Source of the DNA: Candidatus Latescibacterota bacterium
GTDB lineage: Bacteria > Latescibacterota > UBA2968 > UBA8231
Direction: 5' to 3'
Length of the DNA stretch: 59,306 nt
Assembly (NCBI GenBank): GCA_007136405.1
Contig: SLHA01000101.1
Span: 1 to 59,306, forward strand
The notes beneath the pieces are model-generated. The model worked only from the letters and a program-made list of their open reading frames with translations. It searched no databases and was not told the DNA's origin. Positions within the stretch are counted from its first letter, which is position 1, and the number at the start of each line of letters is the position of its first letter. Below are positions 52,310 to 59,306 of the stretch, piece after piece. Position numbers and translations under genes: made by a program.

Positions 52310-53095
52310 TCAGGCGACCTGAACCCCGTCCTGCAGGCCGACCCGGTGCCGCAGACTGTTGACTTCGGCGGCCGTGAGACGGCGCCAGCTGCCTGGACGG
52401 GGAAGATCCAGCGGCAGGCTGGCAAACTCGATCCGGCGCAGCTCTCGCACCGGGTGGCCGACAGCTCGAAGCATGCGCCTGACCTGGCGTTTCCGTCCCT
52501 CGTGGATGGATAGCGTCAGCCGCGTGTCGTAGCCCGCATGGCGCCTGATACGCTCCCGTACCTCCACGGTTGCCGGCAAGGTCATGCCGTCTTCCAGTTC
52601 AATGCCGTCACATAGCCGTGCCGCATCCTCCTCATCCAGGTGCCCGGATGCCAGAACCTCGTACACCTTGCTGACCGTAAACCGCGGGTGCATGAGGCGG
52701 TAGGCGAGTTCGCCATCGTCCGTGAGCAGGAGCAGCCCGGTGGTATCCTGATCCAGCCGTCCCACTGGCACCGTCCCGGGATGCAATACCGGAAGGTAGT
52801 CGAAAACGGTGGGCCTGCCCCGGCTGTCCGATCGCGTTACCAGACACCCAACCGGTTTGTACAGCGCGATGTGCTCGTGGATGCCCGGAAGCCGGATCCT
52901 GACGCCGCCACATTCGACCTGGTCCATAGTTGGGTCGATGCGGGTGCCCGGCTCCGTCACCGGCACGCCATTGATCCGAACCGCACCCTGCTGCACCAGT
53001 AAGTCGCTTTTTCGACGCGACGCCAACCCGGCCCGGGCCAGGAACCGGTTGAGCCGCATGGATTCTGCCGAACCACTGGATTCGTGCGGTTTCAT
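52310..53095 (-). CDS. rluB: RsuA/RluB-family pseudouridine synthase
   Basis: A 261-residue enzyme isomerising a uridine in rRNA. The N-terminal S4 RNA-binding domain begins MRLNRFLARAGLASRRKSD. The catalytic region has GRLDQDTTGLLLLTDDG (catalytic Asp in GRLDxxTxGL) and then HPRFTVSKVYEV. RluB makes pseudouridine at 23S position 2605; RsuA or RluE are alternatives, but linkage with scpAB points to RluB. It overlaps scpB by four bases. Confidence 0.9.
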   Translation of the reverse strand: MKPHESSGSAESMRLNRFLARAGLASRRKSDLLVQQGAVRINGVPVTEPGTRIDPTMDQVECGGVRIRLPGIHEHIALYKPVGCLVTRSDSRGRPTVFDYLPVLHPGTVPVGRLDQDTTGLLLLTDDGELAYRLMHPRFTVSKVYEVLASGHLDEEDAARLCDGIELEDGMTLPATVEVRERIRRHAGYDTRLTLSIHEGRKRQVRRMLRAVGHPVRELRRIEFASLPLDLPRPGSWRRLTAAEVNSLRHRVGLQDGVQVA

Positions 53096-53916
53096 CCCGC
53101 TGCACCCTCCTGCGCGTCACCGGACTCCACCCGCGGCTCCGTGGGGGACGCGTCGCGCGTCCGGTTGTCGTCCTTCTCCGGTGCGTTGGTTGCCGCAGTC
53201 ACCGTACCGGCGTCCGGGTCTTCCGGAGTCTGCGGCACCGCCGCATGGCGCAAGGCGGCAGGGGACTGATCATCATTCGCGTCCCTGCCGGAGTCTGGCT
53301 CCTGCCCGTTGCGTCCGCCGTCACCGACCTCCAGTGCGAGCTGGTCGGGTTCATGGAACCTGCGCTCACCCTGGGCGAGCAGCTCCTCCAGCTCTTTGGG
53401 CTTGGGCAGATCCGTCAGGCTATTCAGCCCGAAATGAATCAGGAATTCCCTGGTGGTACCAAAGAGCATGGGCTTGCCCACACCGTCCGAACGGCCGACG
53501 ATGCGTATCATCTCCAGCTCCATGAGCTTCTGCATTACTCCGGCCGAGTTGACGCCCCGAACCCGGTCAACATCCACTCGGGTGACAGGTTGTCTGAACG
53601 CGACGATCGCCAGCGCCTCCAGCGCGGCCTGCGACAGGCGCACCTGGGATCTGCCCTGGTGGAAGCGTCGCACCCAGGACGCCATGTCCGGGCGCGTTGC
53701 CAGCTGGAATCCGCCCGCCACCTGAATGATGGCGAAGCCATGACCGTGCTGCTGGTAATGCTCGTTCAGAGCGTCGATCAACCCCTTGACATCGTTGCTT
53801 TTGTAGTCCTCCAGCAATTCCGCCAGACGGGTCGGCGTAACCGGTTCCTCAGCCGTCAGCAGGATGGATTCGATGACCGTGCATGCCTGATCCATTGCCC
53901 GCCGCGCATCGCTCAC
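53092..53916 (-). CDS. scpB: segregation and condensation protein B
   Basis: A 274-residue SMC kleisin-accessory protein with two winged-helix domains: about 10-90 (CTVIESILLTAEEPVTPTRL) and 95-185 (LSQAALEALAIVAFRQPVTRVDVDRVRGVNSAGV). An extra acidic, Asp/Pro-rich tail of about 80 residues beyond the usual length is disordered. The start overlaps scpA by four bases and the end overlaps rluB by four, a tight operon. Confidence 0.95.
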   Translation of the reverse strand: MSDARRAMDQACTVIESILLTAEEPVTPTRLAELLEDYKSNDVKGLIDALNEHYQQHGHGFAIIQVAGGFQLATRPDMASWVRRFHQGRSQVRLSQAALEALAIVAFRQPVTRVDVDRVRGVNSAGVMQKLMELEMIRIVGRSDGVGKPMLFGTTREFLIHFGLNSLTDLPKPKELEELLAQGERRFHEPDQLALEVGDGGRNGQEPDSGRDANDDQSPAALRHAAVPQTPEDPDAGTVTAATNAPEKDDNRTRDASPTEPRVESGDAQEGAAG

Positions 53917-54767
53917 GATGCGTCTTCTCCGGTGGACCGGCTGGACTCCGCCGGTGCGGCCGGATCCGGCACGACGGTCACGCTGCGGCTGCCGTTGTCA
54001 GACTGCGTGCCAGCCGGGCGTGGCTCGATCCAGATGTCACCGAACGGCCGGGCCTGTTGCACCTTGATGCGGTGAGCCTTGAGCAATTCCAAAATACCCA
54101 CGAATGTGGCGATCATGGTCACGCGGTCACGCCCCTCCACCAGTTCGATGAACCGGATACGTGAACGCTGGTCCAGCACGGCGACCAGATACTGGATGCA
54201 CTGTTCGACCGAAGCCCCTTCCTCGAAGATGGTGTGTACGAGCTGCTGGGGCACGGTGTCGATGACATGCTTGTAGATACTCAGCAGTGCGAACAGCGAC
54301 ACCGGACGCAATTCGTTGTCGGCGGCGCCCAGGTCTCCAGGCCCCTGGCGGCGAAGATAACGGTCACTCTGGGCTTTCTTCTGCAAGCCCAGCCAGTCCG
54401 CCACCTCTTTGAACTGCTGGTATTCCAGCAGGCGCCGAACGAGCTCCTCACGAGGATCCTCCTCCAGTTCGCCTCCCTCCGGGTTGTCCTCGTGCGGCAA
54501 CATCAACTGCGACTTGATCTTCATCAGCGTTGCCGCCATGAGCAGGAAATCCGAGGCCTGTTCGACATCCAGGCGGTGCACGTCCTGCAGGAAGGCGCGG
54601 TATTCGGAGGTGATGTGGGCTATGGGGATGTCATAGATATCCAGCTCGTCTTTACGGATGAGGAAGAGCAGCAGGTCCAGAGGCCCCTCGAAGACTTCCA
54701 GCTTGACCTGATACAGCGTGGAGTCCAGCAGGCCGGGGGGGGATGAGTTGGTGTCAGGTCCGGACAT
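53913..54767 (-). CDS. scpA: segregation and condensation protein A
   Basis: A 284-residue kleisin that bridges the SMC dimer. The N-terminal EVFEGPLDLLLFLIRKDELDIYDIP and the LMAATLMKIKSQLMLP helix are characteristic; the C-terminal winged helix follows (VTMIATFVGILELLKAHRIKVQQ). The open frame reaches 55370, but it passes through the HNH gene in another frame, so I start at the ATG at 54767 (MSGPDTNS). A Pro/Ser-rich tail of about 30 residues follows. No smc gene is in the window. Confidence 0.94.
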   Translation of the reverse strand: MSGPDTNSSPPGLLDSTLYQVKLEVFEGPLDLLLFLIRKDELDIYDIPIAHITSEYRAFLQDVHRLDVEQASDFLLMAATLMKIKSQLMLPHEDNPEGGELEEDPREELVRRLLEYQQFKEVADWLGLQKKAQSDRYLRRQGPGDLGAADNELRPVSLFALLSIYKHVIDTVPQQLVHTIFEEGASVEQCIQYLVAVLDQRSRIRFIELVEGRDRVTMIATFVGILELLKAHRIKVQQARPFGDIWIEPRPAGTQSDNGSRSVTVVPDPAAPAESSRSTGEDAS

Positions 54768-54802
54768 AGGCTGCCTGGACGAGGTATCCTTCAGGCTGTT
54801 CC

Positions 54803-55306
54803 TCAATCGATGAAAAGGTAGGGGTGCCAGCGCTGGTCGTTGACCCCGACGAAATTGCGTATGAACGTGATGTTGTTGGGACGTTTGGGTCTGCGCCTCA
54901 GCTTCATACCGACTTCTGCGGGCCGCCGCTCTCCCTTGCGATTGTTGCATCCGACGCAGGCGCACACCAGATTCTCCCAGGTTGCATCGCCGCCGAATTT
55001 CCTGGGTATGACGTGATCTATGGTGAGCATGCCGTTGTTGCCGCCGCAATATTGACATTCGTGGTTGTCGCGCCGGAGGATGTTCCGCTTGGAGAGGACC
55101 ACCCGGCGACGCGGGGCATGGATATACCGCTGCAGGCGCACGACGCTGGGCACCGGGAATTCGGCCGACACGGAGTGCACCACCTCGTTCAGCAGCTCCA
55201 CCGCCTGGGCCTTGCCTCCGAAGATCAGTAGCAGCGCACGGCGAACGCTGCACACGCTCAGAGGCTCGTAGTTCTGGTTCAGCAGCAGCACCTTGCTGTT
55301 CAGCAT
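54803..55306 (-). CDS. HNH endonuclease
   Basis: A 167-residue protein with an ββα-metal HNH domain (about residues 80-125). Zinc-type CxxC pairs are CQYC (84, 87) and CVGC (117, 120), and the DHVIPRKFGG segment gives Asp97-His98, with ENLVCACVGCNNRKG finishing the motif. This is a common housekeeping-like HNH family with the N-terminal 'VLLLNQNYEPLSVC' block, whose function is not established. I start at the ATG at 55306 because the upstream part of the frame is unlike the family. It ends 35 bases before scpA, on the same strand. Confidence 0.9.
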   Translation of the reverse strand: MLNSKVLLLNQNYEPLSVCSVRRALLLIFGGKAQAVELLNEVVHSVSAEFPVPSVVRLQRYIHAPRRRVVLSKRNILRRDNHECQYCGGNNGMLTIDHVIPRKFGGDATWENLVCACVGCNNRKGERRPAEVGMKLRRRPKRPNNITFIRNFVGVNDQRWHPYLFID

Positions 55307-55417
55307 GGGGGCCCCGCCTCCCACCGGAAAACTGCGCGCTGCCGTGGTAAGCGCGCATACGGGCACGCAAACGCCAATTTAGAGAAAAAAAGGCTCGTTG
55401 ATGCGGCCGTCAAGCGT

Positions 55418-55423
55418 ATTATA
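55418..55423 (-). promoter_or_regulatory. -10 box upstream of the HNH/scp operon
   Basis: A perfect TATAAT on the minus strand, about 110 bases upstream of the HNH ATG, within an AT-rich patch. The -35 position (TCTTAC) is poor. Confidence 0.35.
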
Positions 55424-55469
55424 CCGGTGGACACAGCCGGGTAAGATGGGTGTGGCTGGCTGAAGACGG

Positions 55470-55862
55470 TTATTTCTCGCCCAGCAGGTCGCGGTATTCG
55501 GAGGCGTTGAGCAGTTCGTCGAGTTCGCCGGGGTCCTCAGCGCGGATCCGTATGATCCAGCCAGCGCCGTAGGGATCCTTGTTCATGAGCTCCGGATGGT
55601 CGCCCAGGGACTCGTTGGCCTCCACCACTTCACCGGTGGCCGGCGACAACAGATCCTCGACCGTCTTGACGGCCTCGATGGTGCCGAATGATTCCTCGCG
55701 TTTTACGGCTTCGCCGACATCTGGAACCTCTACGAATACGACATCACCCAGTTCGGACTGGGCGTAGTCCGTGATGCCGATGGTGACTATTTCGCCGTCG
55801 ATCTGTACCCATTCATGGCTTTCGGTGTAGAACAGCTGTTCGGGTATGTTGATTCCACTCAT
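55470..55862 (-). CDS. gcvH: glycine cleavage system H protein
   Basis: A 130-residue lipoyl carrier protein. The lipoylated lysine is Lys66 in TIEAVKTVEDLLSP, and the N-terminal FYTESHEWVQIDGEIVTIGITDYAQSELGD is typical. It carries methylamine intermediates between GcvP, GcvT and Lpd, none of which are in the window. AAGGAG is seven bases before the ATG. It follows accC by 23 bases, so it may be co-transcribed with the biotin carboxylase genes. Confidence 0.96.
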   Translation of the reverse strand: MSGINIPEQLFYTESHEWVQIDGEIVTIGITDYAQSELGDVVFVEVPDVGEAVKREESFGTIEAVKTVEDLLSPATGEVVEANESLGDHPELMNKDPYGAGWIIRIRAEDPGELDELLNASEYRDLLGEK

Positions 55863-55885
55863 GGTTGGTCTCCTTCGCTGCCGGC

Positions 55886-57241
55886 TCAGGATCGTGCTGT
55901 CTGAAGCCGGGCGTTGTTCACGTATTCGGTGTCGAAGTCTCCGGCCACGAAATCAGGCTGCTCCAGCAAGGCCCGGTGGAACGGCACGGTGGTGGCCACG
56001 CCCTCGATGGTGAGCTCGGCCAGCAGGCGCTTCATGCGAGCCAGACTCTCGGCTCGATCCCTGCCATAGGCAATGACCTTGGCCAGCAGGGAGTCGTAAT
56101 ACGGAGGAATGGCGTATCCCTGATACAGATGGCTGTCTATGCGCACCCCCGGACCGCCGGGGAAATGAAGCGCCGTGATGGTGCCCGCCGAGGGGATGAA
56201 GTTGCGCGCGGGATCCTCCGCGTTGATGCGGCATTCGATGGCGTGACCCTCCAGGTTGACGTCGGCCTGGCTGTACCCCAGTGGCTCGCCGGCAGCGATG
56301 CGTATCTGCTCCTTGACCAGGTCCACCCCGGAGACCATTTCGGTGACCGGGTGCTCGACCTGGATCCGGGTGTTCATCTCCATGAAGTAGAAACTGCCAT
56401 CTGCATCCAGCAGGAACTCGATGGTGCCTGCGCTCCAGTAGCCGACCCCATGCGCGCCGGCGATGGCGGCTGTTCCCAGCCGTTCACGCAGCTCGGTATC
56501 GACAGCCGGAGAGGGGCTCTCCTCGAGCAGCTTCTGGTGCCGCCGTTGAATACTGCACTCGCGCTCGCCCAGGTACACCAGATGACCATGTTCGTCTCCA
56601 AGAACCTGGATCTCGATATGACGAGCGCGTTCCACCGACCGTTCCATATACAGGGCATCCGTTGAAAATGCGTTGCGCGCCTCGAGACGGGCCATCTGCC
56701 AGGCATCCGCCAGTTCATCCATGGTCCGGACGACGCGCATGCCACGCCCGCCACCTCCGGCGGACGCCTTGAGGCGCAACGGAAACCCGAGATCCACGGC
56801 CAGTTCCCTGGCCATGTCCACAGTGGTCACCTCTCCTTCGCTACCCGGAATAACCGGCACTCCAGCCGCTGCCATGGTGCGGCGGGCCAGCGCCTTGTCC
56901 CCCATGCTGCGAATGGCCTCGACCGGCGGTCCGATGAACTTGATGTCGCATTGGTCACACAGTTCGGCGAAATCCGCATTTTCCGCCAGCGGACCGTAGC
57001 CGGGATGGATGGCGTCGGCATTGGTGAGTTCGGCCGCGCTGATGATATTGGCCACATTGCGGTAGCTGGACTCACTCGCGGCGGGACCGATGCACACATC
57101 CTCGTCGGCGAAAAGCACATGCAAAGAGCGTTCATCCACGTTGGAATGGACGGCTACCGTCTGGATGCCCAGTTCCCTGCAGGCCCGAATCACGCGCAAT
57201 GCGATTTCGCCTCTGTCGGCAATAAGGACCTTCTTGAACAC
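55886..57241 (-). CDS. accC: acetyl-CoA carboxylase biotin carboxylase subunit
   Basis: A 451-residue ATP-grasp enzyme that carboxylates biotin on AccB. The glycine-rich loop ASAGGGGRGMRVV and the HIEIQVLGDEHG and FMEMNTRIQVEHPVTEM motifs are intact, with the ECRINAEDP segment of the C-terminal domain. Length is normal (about 445-450). It starts 14 bases after accB on the same strand, the usual accBC order for malonyl-CoA synthesis. Confidence 0.97.
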   Translation of the reverse strand: MFKKVLIADRGEIALRVIRACRELGIQTVAVHSNVDERSLHVLFADEDVCIGPAASESSYRNVANIISAAELTNADAIHPGYGPLAENADFAELCDQCDIKFIGPPVEAIRSMGDKALARRTMAAAGVPVIPGSEGEVTTVDMARELAVDLGFPLRLKASAGGGGRGMRVVRTMDELADAWQMARLEARNAFSTDALYMERSVERARHIEIQVLGDEHGHLVYLGERECSIQRRHQKLLEESPSPAVDTELRERLGTAAIAGAHGVGYWSAGTIEFLLDADGSFYFMEMNTRIQVEHPVTEMVSGVDLVKEQIRIAAGEPLGYSQADVNLEGHAIECRINAEDPARNFIPSAGTITALHFPGGPGVRIDSHLYQGYAIPPYYDSLLAKVIAYGRDRAESLARMKRLLAELTIEGVATTVPFHRALLEQPDFVAGDFDTEYVNNARLQTARS

Positions 57242-57255
57242 CTGGACTCGTTTGG

Positions 57256-57744
57256 TTAGGAGGAACGCAACTGGATCATGGGCTGGTTGAATTCGACCGG
57301 CTCACCGTTGGCCACCAGAATCTCGACCACTTCTCCCTCAACCTCGGCCTGAATCTCGTTCATGATCTTCATGGCCTCGATGATGCATACCGTCTGGCCG
57401 ATATGAACCGTGTCTCCCACCGAAACGTAAGGCGGTGCCTCCGGTGAGGAGGTGGTGTAGAAGGTGCCTACCATGGGTGAAACGATGACCGGACCGGCGT
57501 TGGCCTGAGTGCCGGTTTCGGCGGCGTCCGTCTTGACCCCGGTATCCGGCCCGGAAACAGCGGTTGGCGGGGCGGAGGCGGGCGCGTGAGCCGGTGCAGG
57601 TGAAGGCCCGGCCTGCTGGCGAACCTGGCTGGTACGGCTGATGCGAATCCGCGTGCCGCGCCATACACTGTGCTGTACCTCGAGTTCCTCGATGTCTGAG
57701 TCCTGCATGAGATTCAACAAGCGTTTCAACTTGGTCTCGTTCAC
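57256..57744 (-). CDS. accB: biotin carboxyl carrier protein
   Basis: A 162-residue BCCP. Biotinylated lysine is near residue 123 in the EAMKIMNEI motif (family: EAMKxMNxI), preceded by GTFYTTSSPEAPPYVSVGD. The N-terminal domain (VNETKLKRLLNLMQDSDIEELEV) is linked by an Ala/Pro-rich hinge (about 45-80). I use a GTG start at 57744, where homology begins and GGAGG lies upstream; the frame reaches 57879 but the extra residues are not conserved. Confidence 0.95.
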   Translation of the reverse strand: MNETKLKRLLNLMQDSDIEELEVQHSVWRGTRIRISRTSQVRQQAGPSPAPAHAPASAPPTAVSGPDTGVKTDAAETGTQANAGPVIVSPMVGTFYTTSSPEAPPYVSVGDTVHIGQTVCIIEAMKIMNEIQAEVEGEVVEILVANGEPVEFNQPMIQLRSS

Positions 57745-57913
57745 CGTGCCTCCATGGGTAGTGAGGGCCCATAAGACATGCGTGCCAGGGCGCCGGGTTC
57801 GCGTGCATGTGGGGTGGTCCGGTCGGACATTGGACGATCTGTGGGCTTCGGGCGAGGGGCGCGTGGCCGGGGCGCACACGGCCGCAGCATGCCGCCGGCG
57901 ACGCCAGGCAAGC

Positions 57914-58471
57914 TCATGCCCGCTCGACGTATTCGCCGGTACGGGTGTCCACCTTCAACAAGTCGCCCTCGTTGATGAACAGCGGTACCTGCACCTGATG
58001 GCCCGTCTCCAGCGTGGCCGGTTTGACGGCACCGGTGGCGGTGTCGCCTTTCATCCCCGGTTCAGTCCGGGTGACGCGCAGTTGCACGAAATTGGGCAGA
58101 TCGACCCCGATCGGCTTTCCCAGTGCCGTCAGAACGTAAACAGTCTCGTTTTCTTTCAGCAAGGTAGTGGCCGTCCCTACGGTGCCGGCGCCGATGGTTA
58201 TCTGCTCATAGGTTTCCAGATCCATGAAGTGGTATTGATCGCCGTCCTGGTACAGGTACTGCATTTCCCGCTTTTCCAGACGCACTTCCTCGACCTTGTC
58301 GCCCGAACGGAACGTGCGTTCGAGAACGGCTCCGGTCTGGACATTTTTGAGCTTGGTGCGTACGAAGGCGCCGCCTTTGCCCGGCTTCACGTGTTGGAAT
58401 TCGCTGATCTGGAACAGCTCTCCGTCCAGCAGCATGGTGAAGCCGTTGCGGAAATCCGTGGTGTTGGCCAT
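57914..58471 (-). CDS. efp: elongation factor P
   Basis: A 185-residue translation factor that relieves stalling at polyproline. Its loop KPGKGGAF has Lys32, equivalent to the modified Lys34 of E. coli, so a modification enzyme (EpmA/B type) may act elsewhere. The three OB-type domains are complete and the end is TGEYVERA. The open frame extends to 58546, but homology starts at the ATG at 58471 ([10 protein letters not shown]). It sits between accB and the partial gene at the right edge. Confidence 0.96.
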   Translation of the reverse strand: MANTTDFRNGFTMLLDGELFQISEFQHVKPGKGGAFVRTKLKNVQTGAVLERTFRSGDKVEEVRLEKREMQYLYQDGDQYHFMDLETYEQITIGAGTVGTATTLLKENETVYVLTALGKPIGVDLPNFVQLRVTRTEPGMKGDTATGAVKPATLETGHQVQVPLFINEGDLLKVDTRTGEYVERA

Positions 58472-58475
58472 TGGT

Positions 58476-59306
58476 TCAGCGTTTCTCCTCAGGTTTGGGT
58501 GGCCCTCCTTCAGAGCCGCTTCCCTCCAGTTCCGCCAGCCTGGCAATGAACATGCGGTTGCCGGGATCCTTCAGGAGCAACAGGCGGTACACCTCAATGG
58601 CCTGGGCCTTGAGGCCCTGAAGGCAGTAGATCTCCGCCAGTGTTGCAGTCGCAAGATGCTCCACCGGTGCCACCGGTGATGGTGCAGTCGGGGCCGCCCG
58701 TTTCTCCACCGACGCGACTGCCGCCGGCTCCTGGTGTTTGTCGGAATCATCGGCGCCGGTTTCTTCGGCCGGCAGTTCTGCCGCCGCAGCCGGCACCCGC
58801 GAGCCATCCCGCATGGCGGTTTCTATCTCGCGAAAAACCTTGATCAGCTCCCCGTCGTCCGGCATGGGAAGCGACTCGTCCTGGTCATCCTTGCCGGAGT
58901 GCGCGGCGGATGCGTCCGGAGAAACATCCGCGGAAGACGCCTCCCGGGAAGGCTCCTCTTCTGTACTTCCATCTTCTGTGGTTGCCGGTTCTCCGGCAGG
59001 CGTTTCATCCGACCTGACGCCCGGGCTGCTGGAATCCGGTTCCCGGACCGCGGGCTCCACAACCTGCCTATCTTCCAGCGGAGCTTCCTCGACAACCGTG
59101 TGCGCCGGTTCCGGCGCGGCGGTTTCTTGCTCCTCAGGTTGGTCCGCAAGGGTCAGGGAGGCGGCCGGCGGCTCCAGGTCAGCCGGTTCATCGGCCTCGA
59201 CTGGTGTCTCCTGCCGTTCATCCGCACCAGGCTCATCACTGCTTGATTGTGGGTCCAGAGGCACATCCGGCAGCGGTAGCGGCTCATGCTCACCCTGGTC
59301 ATCGGC
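58476..59306 (-). CDS. acidic TPR-like protein, N-terminus beyond window
   Basis: Partial gene: the frame is open to the window edge. The visible 276 residues begin with a long Glu/Asp/Pro/Ser-rich disordered region (roughly the first 150), then a short [18 protein letters not shown] helix. It ends in a TPR-like pair, [20 protein letters not shown] and a following [12 protein letters not shown]. This 'ATLAEIY-xQGL-xxA' ending is common in proteins encoded upstream of efp or in FimV-like proteins. The function is unknown. It ends four bases before the efp ATG, so they are probably co-transcribed. Confidence 0.7.
   Translation of the reverse strand, partial: ADDQGEHEPLPLPDVPLDPQSSSDEPGADERQETPVEADEPADLEPPAASLTLADQPEEQETAAPEPAHTVVEEAPLEDRQVVEPAVREPDSSSPGVRSDETPAGEPATTEDGSTEEEPSREASSADVSPDASAAHSGKDDQDESLPMPDDGELIKVFREIETAMRDGSRVPAAAAELPAEETGADDSDKHQEPAAVASVEKRAAPTAPSPVAPVEHLATATLAEIYCLQGLKAQAIEVYRLLLLKDPGNRMFIARLAELEGSGSEGGPPKPEEKR

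Noticed and set aside
54768..55370. Upstream extension of scpA to 55370
   Set aside because: It overlaps the HNH gene in another frame and does not resemble ScpA.
1..59306. CRISPR arrays, tRNA or rRNA genes
   Set aside because: No regularly spaced repeat array and no rRNA motifs or tRNA cloverleaf were recognised by eye; a tRNA missed by eye is possible.

Overview
The window is a high-GC bacterial chromosome segment with protein-coding genes on both strands, mostly on the minus strand from about 25 kb onward. An LptD-type outer-membrane protein, RodZ, PriA, biotin-dependent AccB/AccC, EF-P, a long single-chain PurL, a two-component-propeller protein with a FlgD-like C-terminal domain, and a MoxR/DUF58/DUF4175 block together indicate a Gram-negative, diderm bacterium. 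A lineage near the FCB group (for example Latescibacterota, KSB1-like or Gemmatimonadota-like) would fit, but this is inference from gene content and no marker here settles it. I see no rRNA, tRNA or CRISPR array.

Region 1 (1-7 kb) is an accessory, decaying zone. It holds a GNAT toxin-like pseudogene, remnants of a DUF2924/recombinase-type locus, a broken rubredoxin gene and a broken group II intron reverse transcriptase. Between them sits one intact signalling pair: a nitrate/sulfonate-type substrate-binding protein followed nine bases later by a hybrid histidine kinase.

Region 2 (7-17.5 kb) looks like a catabolic or carbohydrate-related island. Two paralogous proteins of about 625 residues and unknown function flank a methyltransferase and a BNR-repeat sialidase-like gene. 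The sialidase-like gene has a sigma-70-type promoter whose -35 box is overlapped by a perfect 14-bp palindrome. An Hsp20 gene with a near-perfect sigma-54 promoter, an aldo/keto reductase and a Gfo/Idh/MocA oxidoreductase follow.

Region 3 (17.7-27 kb) carries purL, a glutamine-dependent nadE, a second Gfo/Idh/MocA oxidoreductase and a sufU-sufS pair.

Region 4 (27-38 kb) is a minus-strand block reading DUF4175 membrane coiled-coil protein, TPR protein, secreted 'asparagine synthetase B'-like protein, MoxR ATPase and DUF58 protein. It is preceded by rodZ-priA and a beta-propeller protein.

Region 5 (42-59 kb) is core housekeeping on the minus strand: dtd, lptD, an rlmB-type methyltransferase, mutS, rpsA, cmk, rluB-type pseudouridine synthase, scpB, scpA, HNH endonuclease, gcvH, accC, accB, efp, and the C-terminal part of a large acidic protein that runs off the window. 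Many neighbours overlap by 4 bp (rodZ/priA, lptD/rlmB, scpA/scpB/rluB, DUF58/moxR, TPR/DUF4175), which points to translational coupling.
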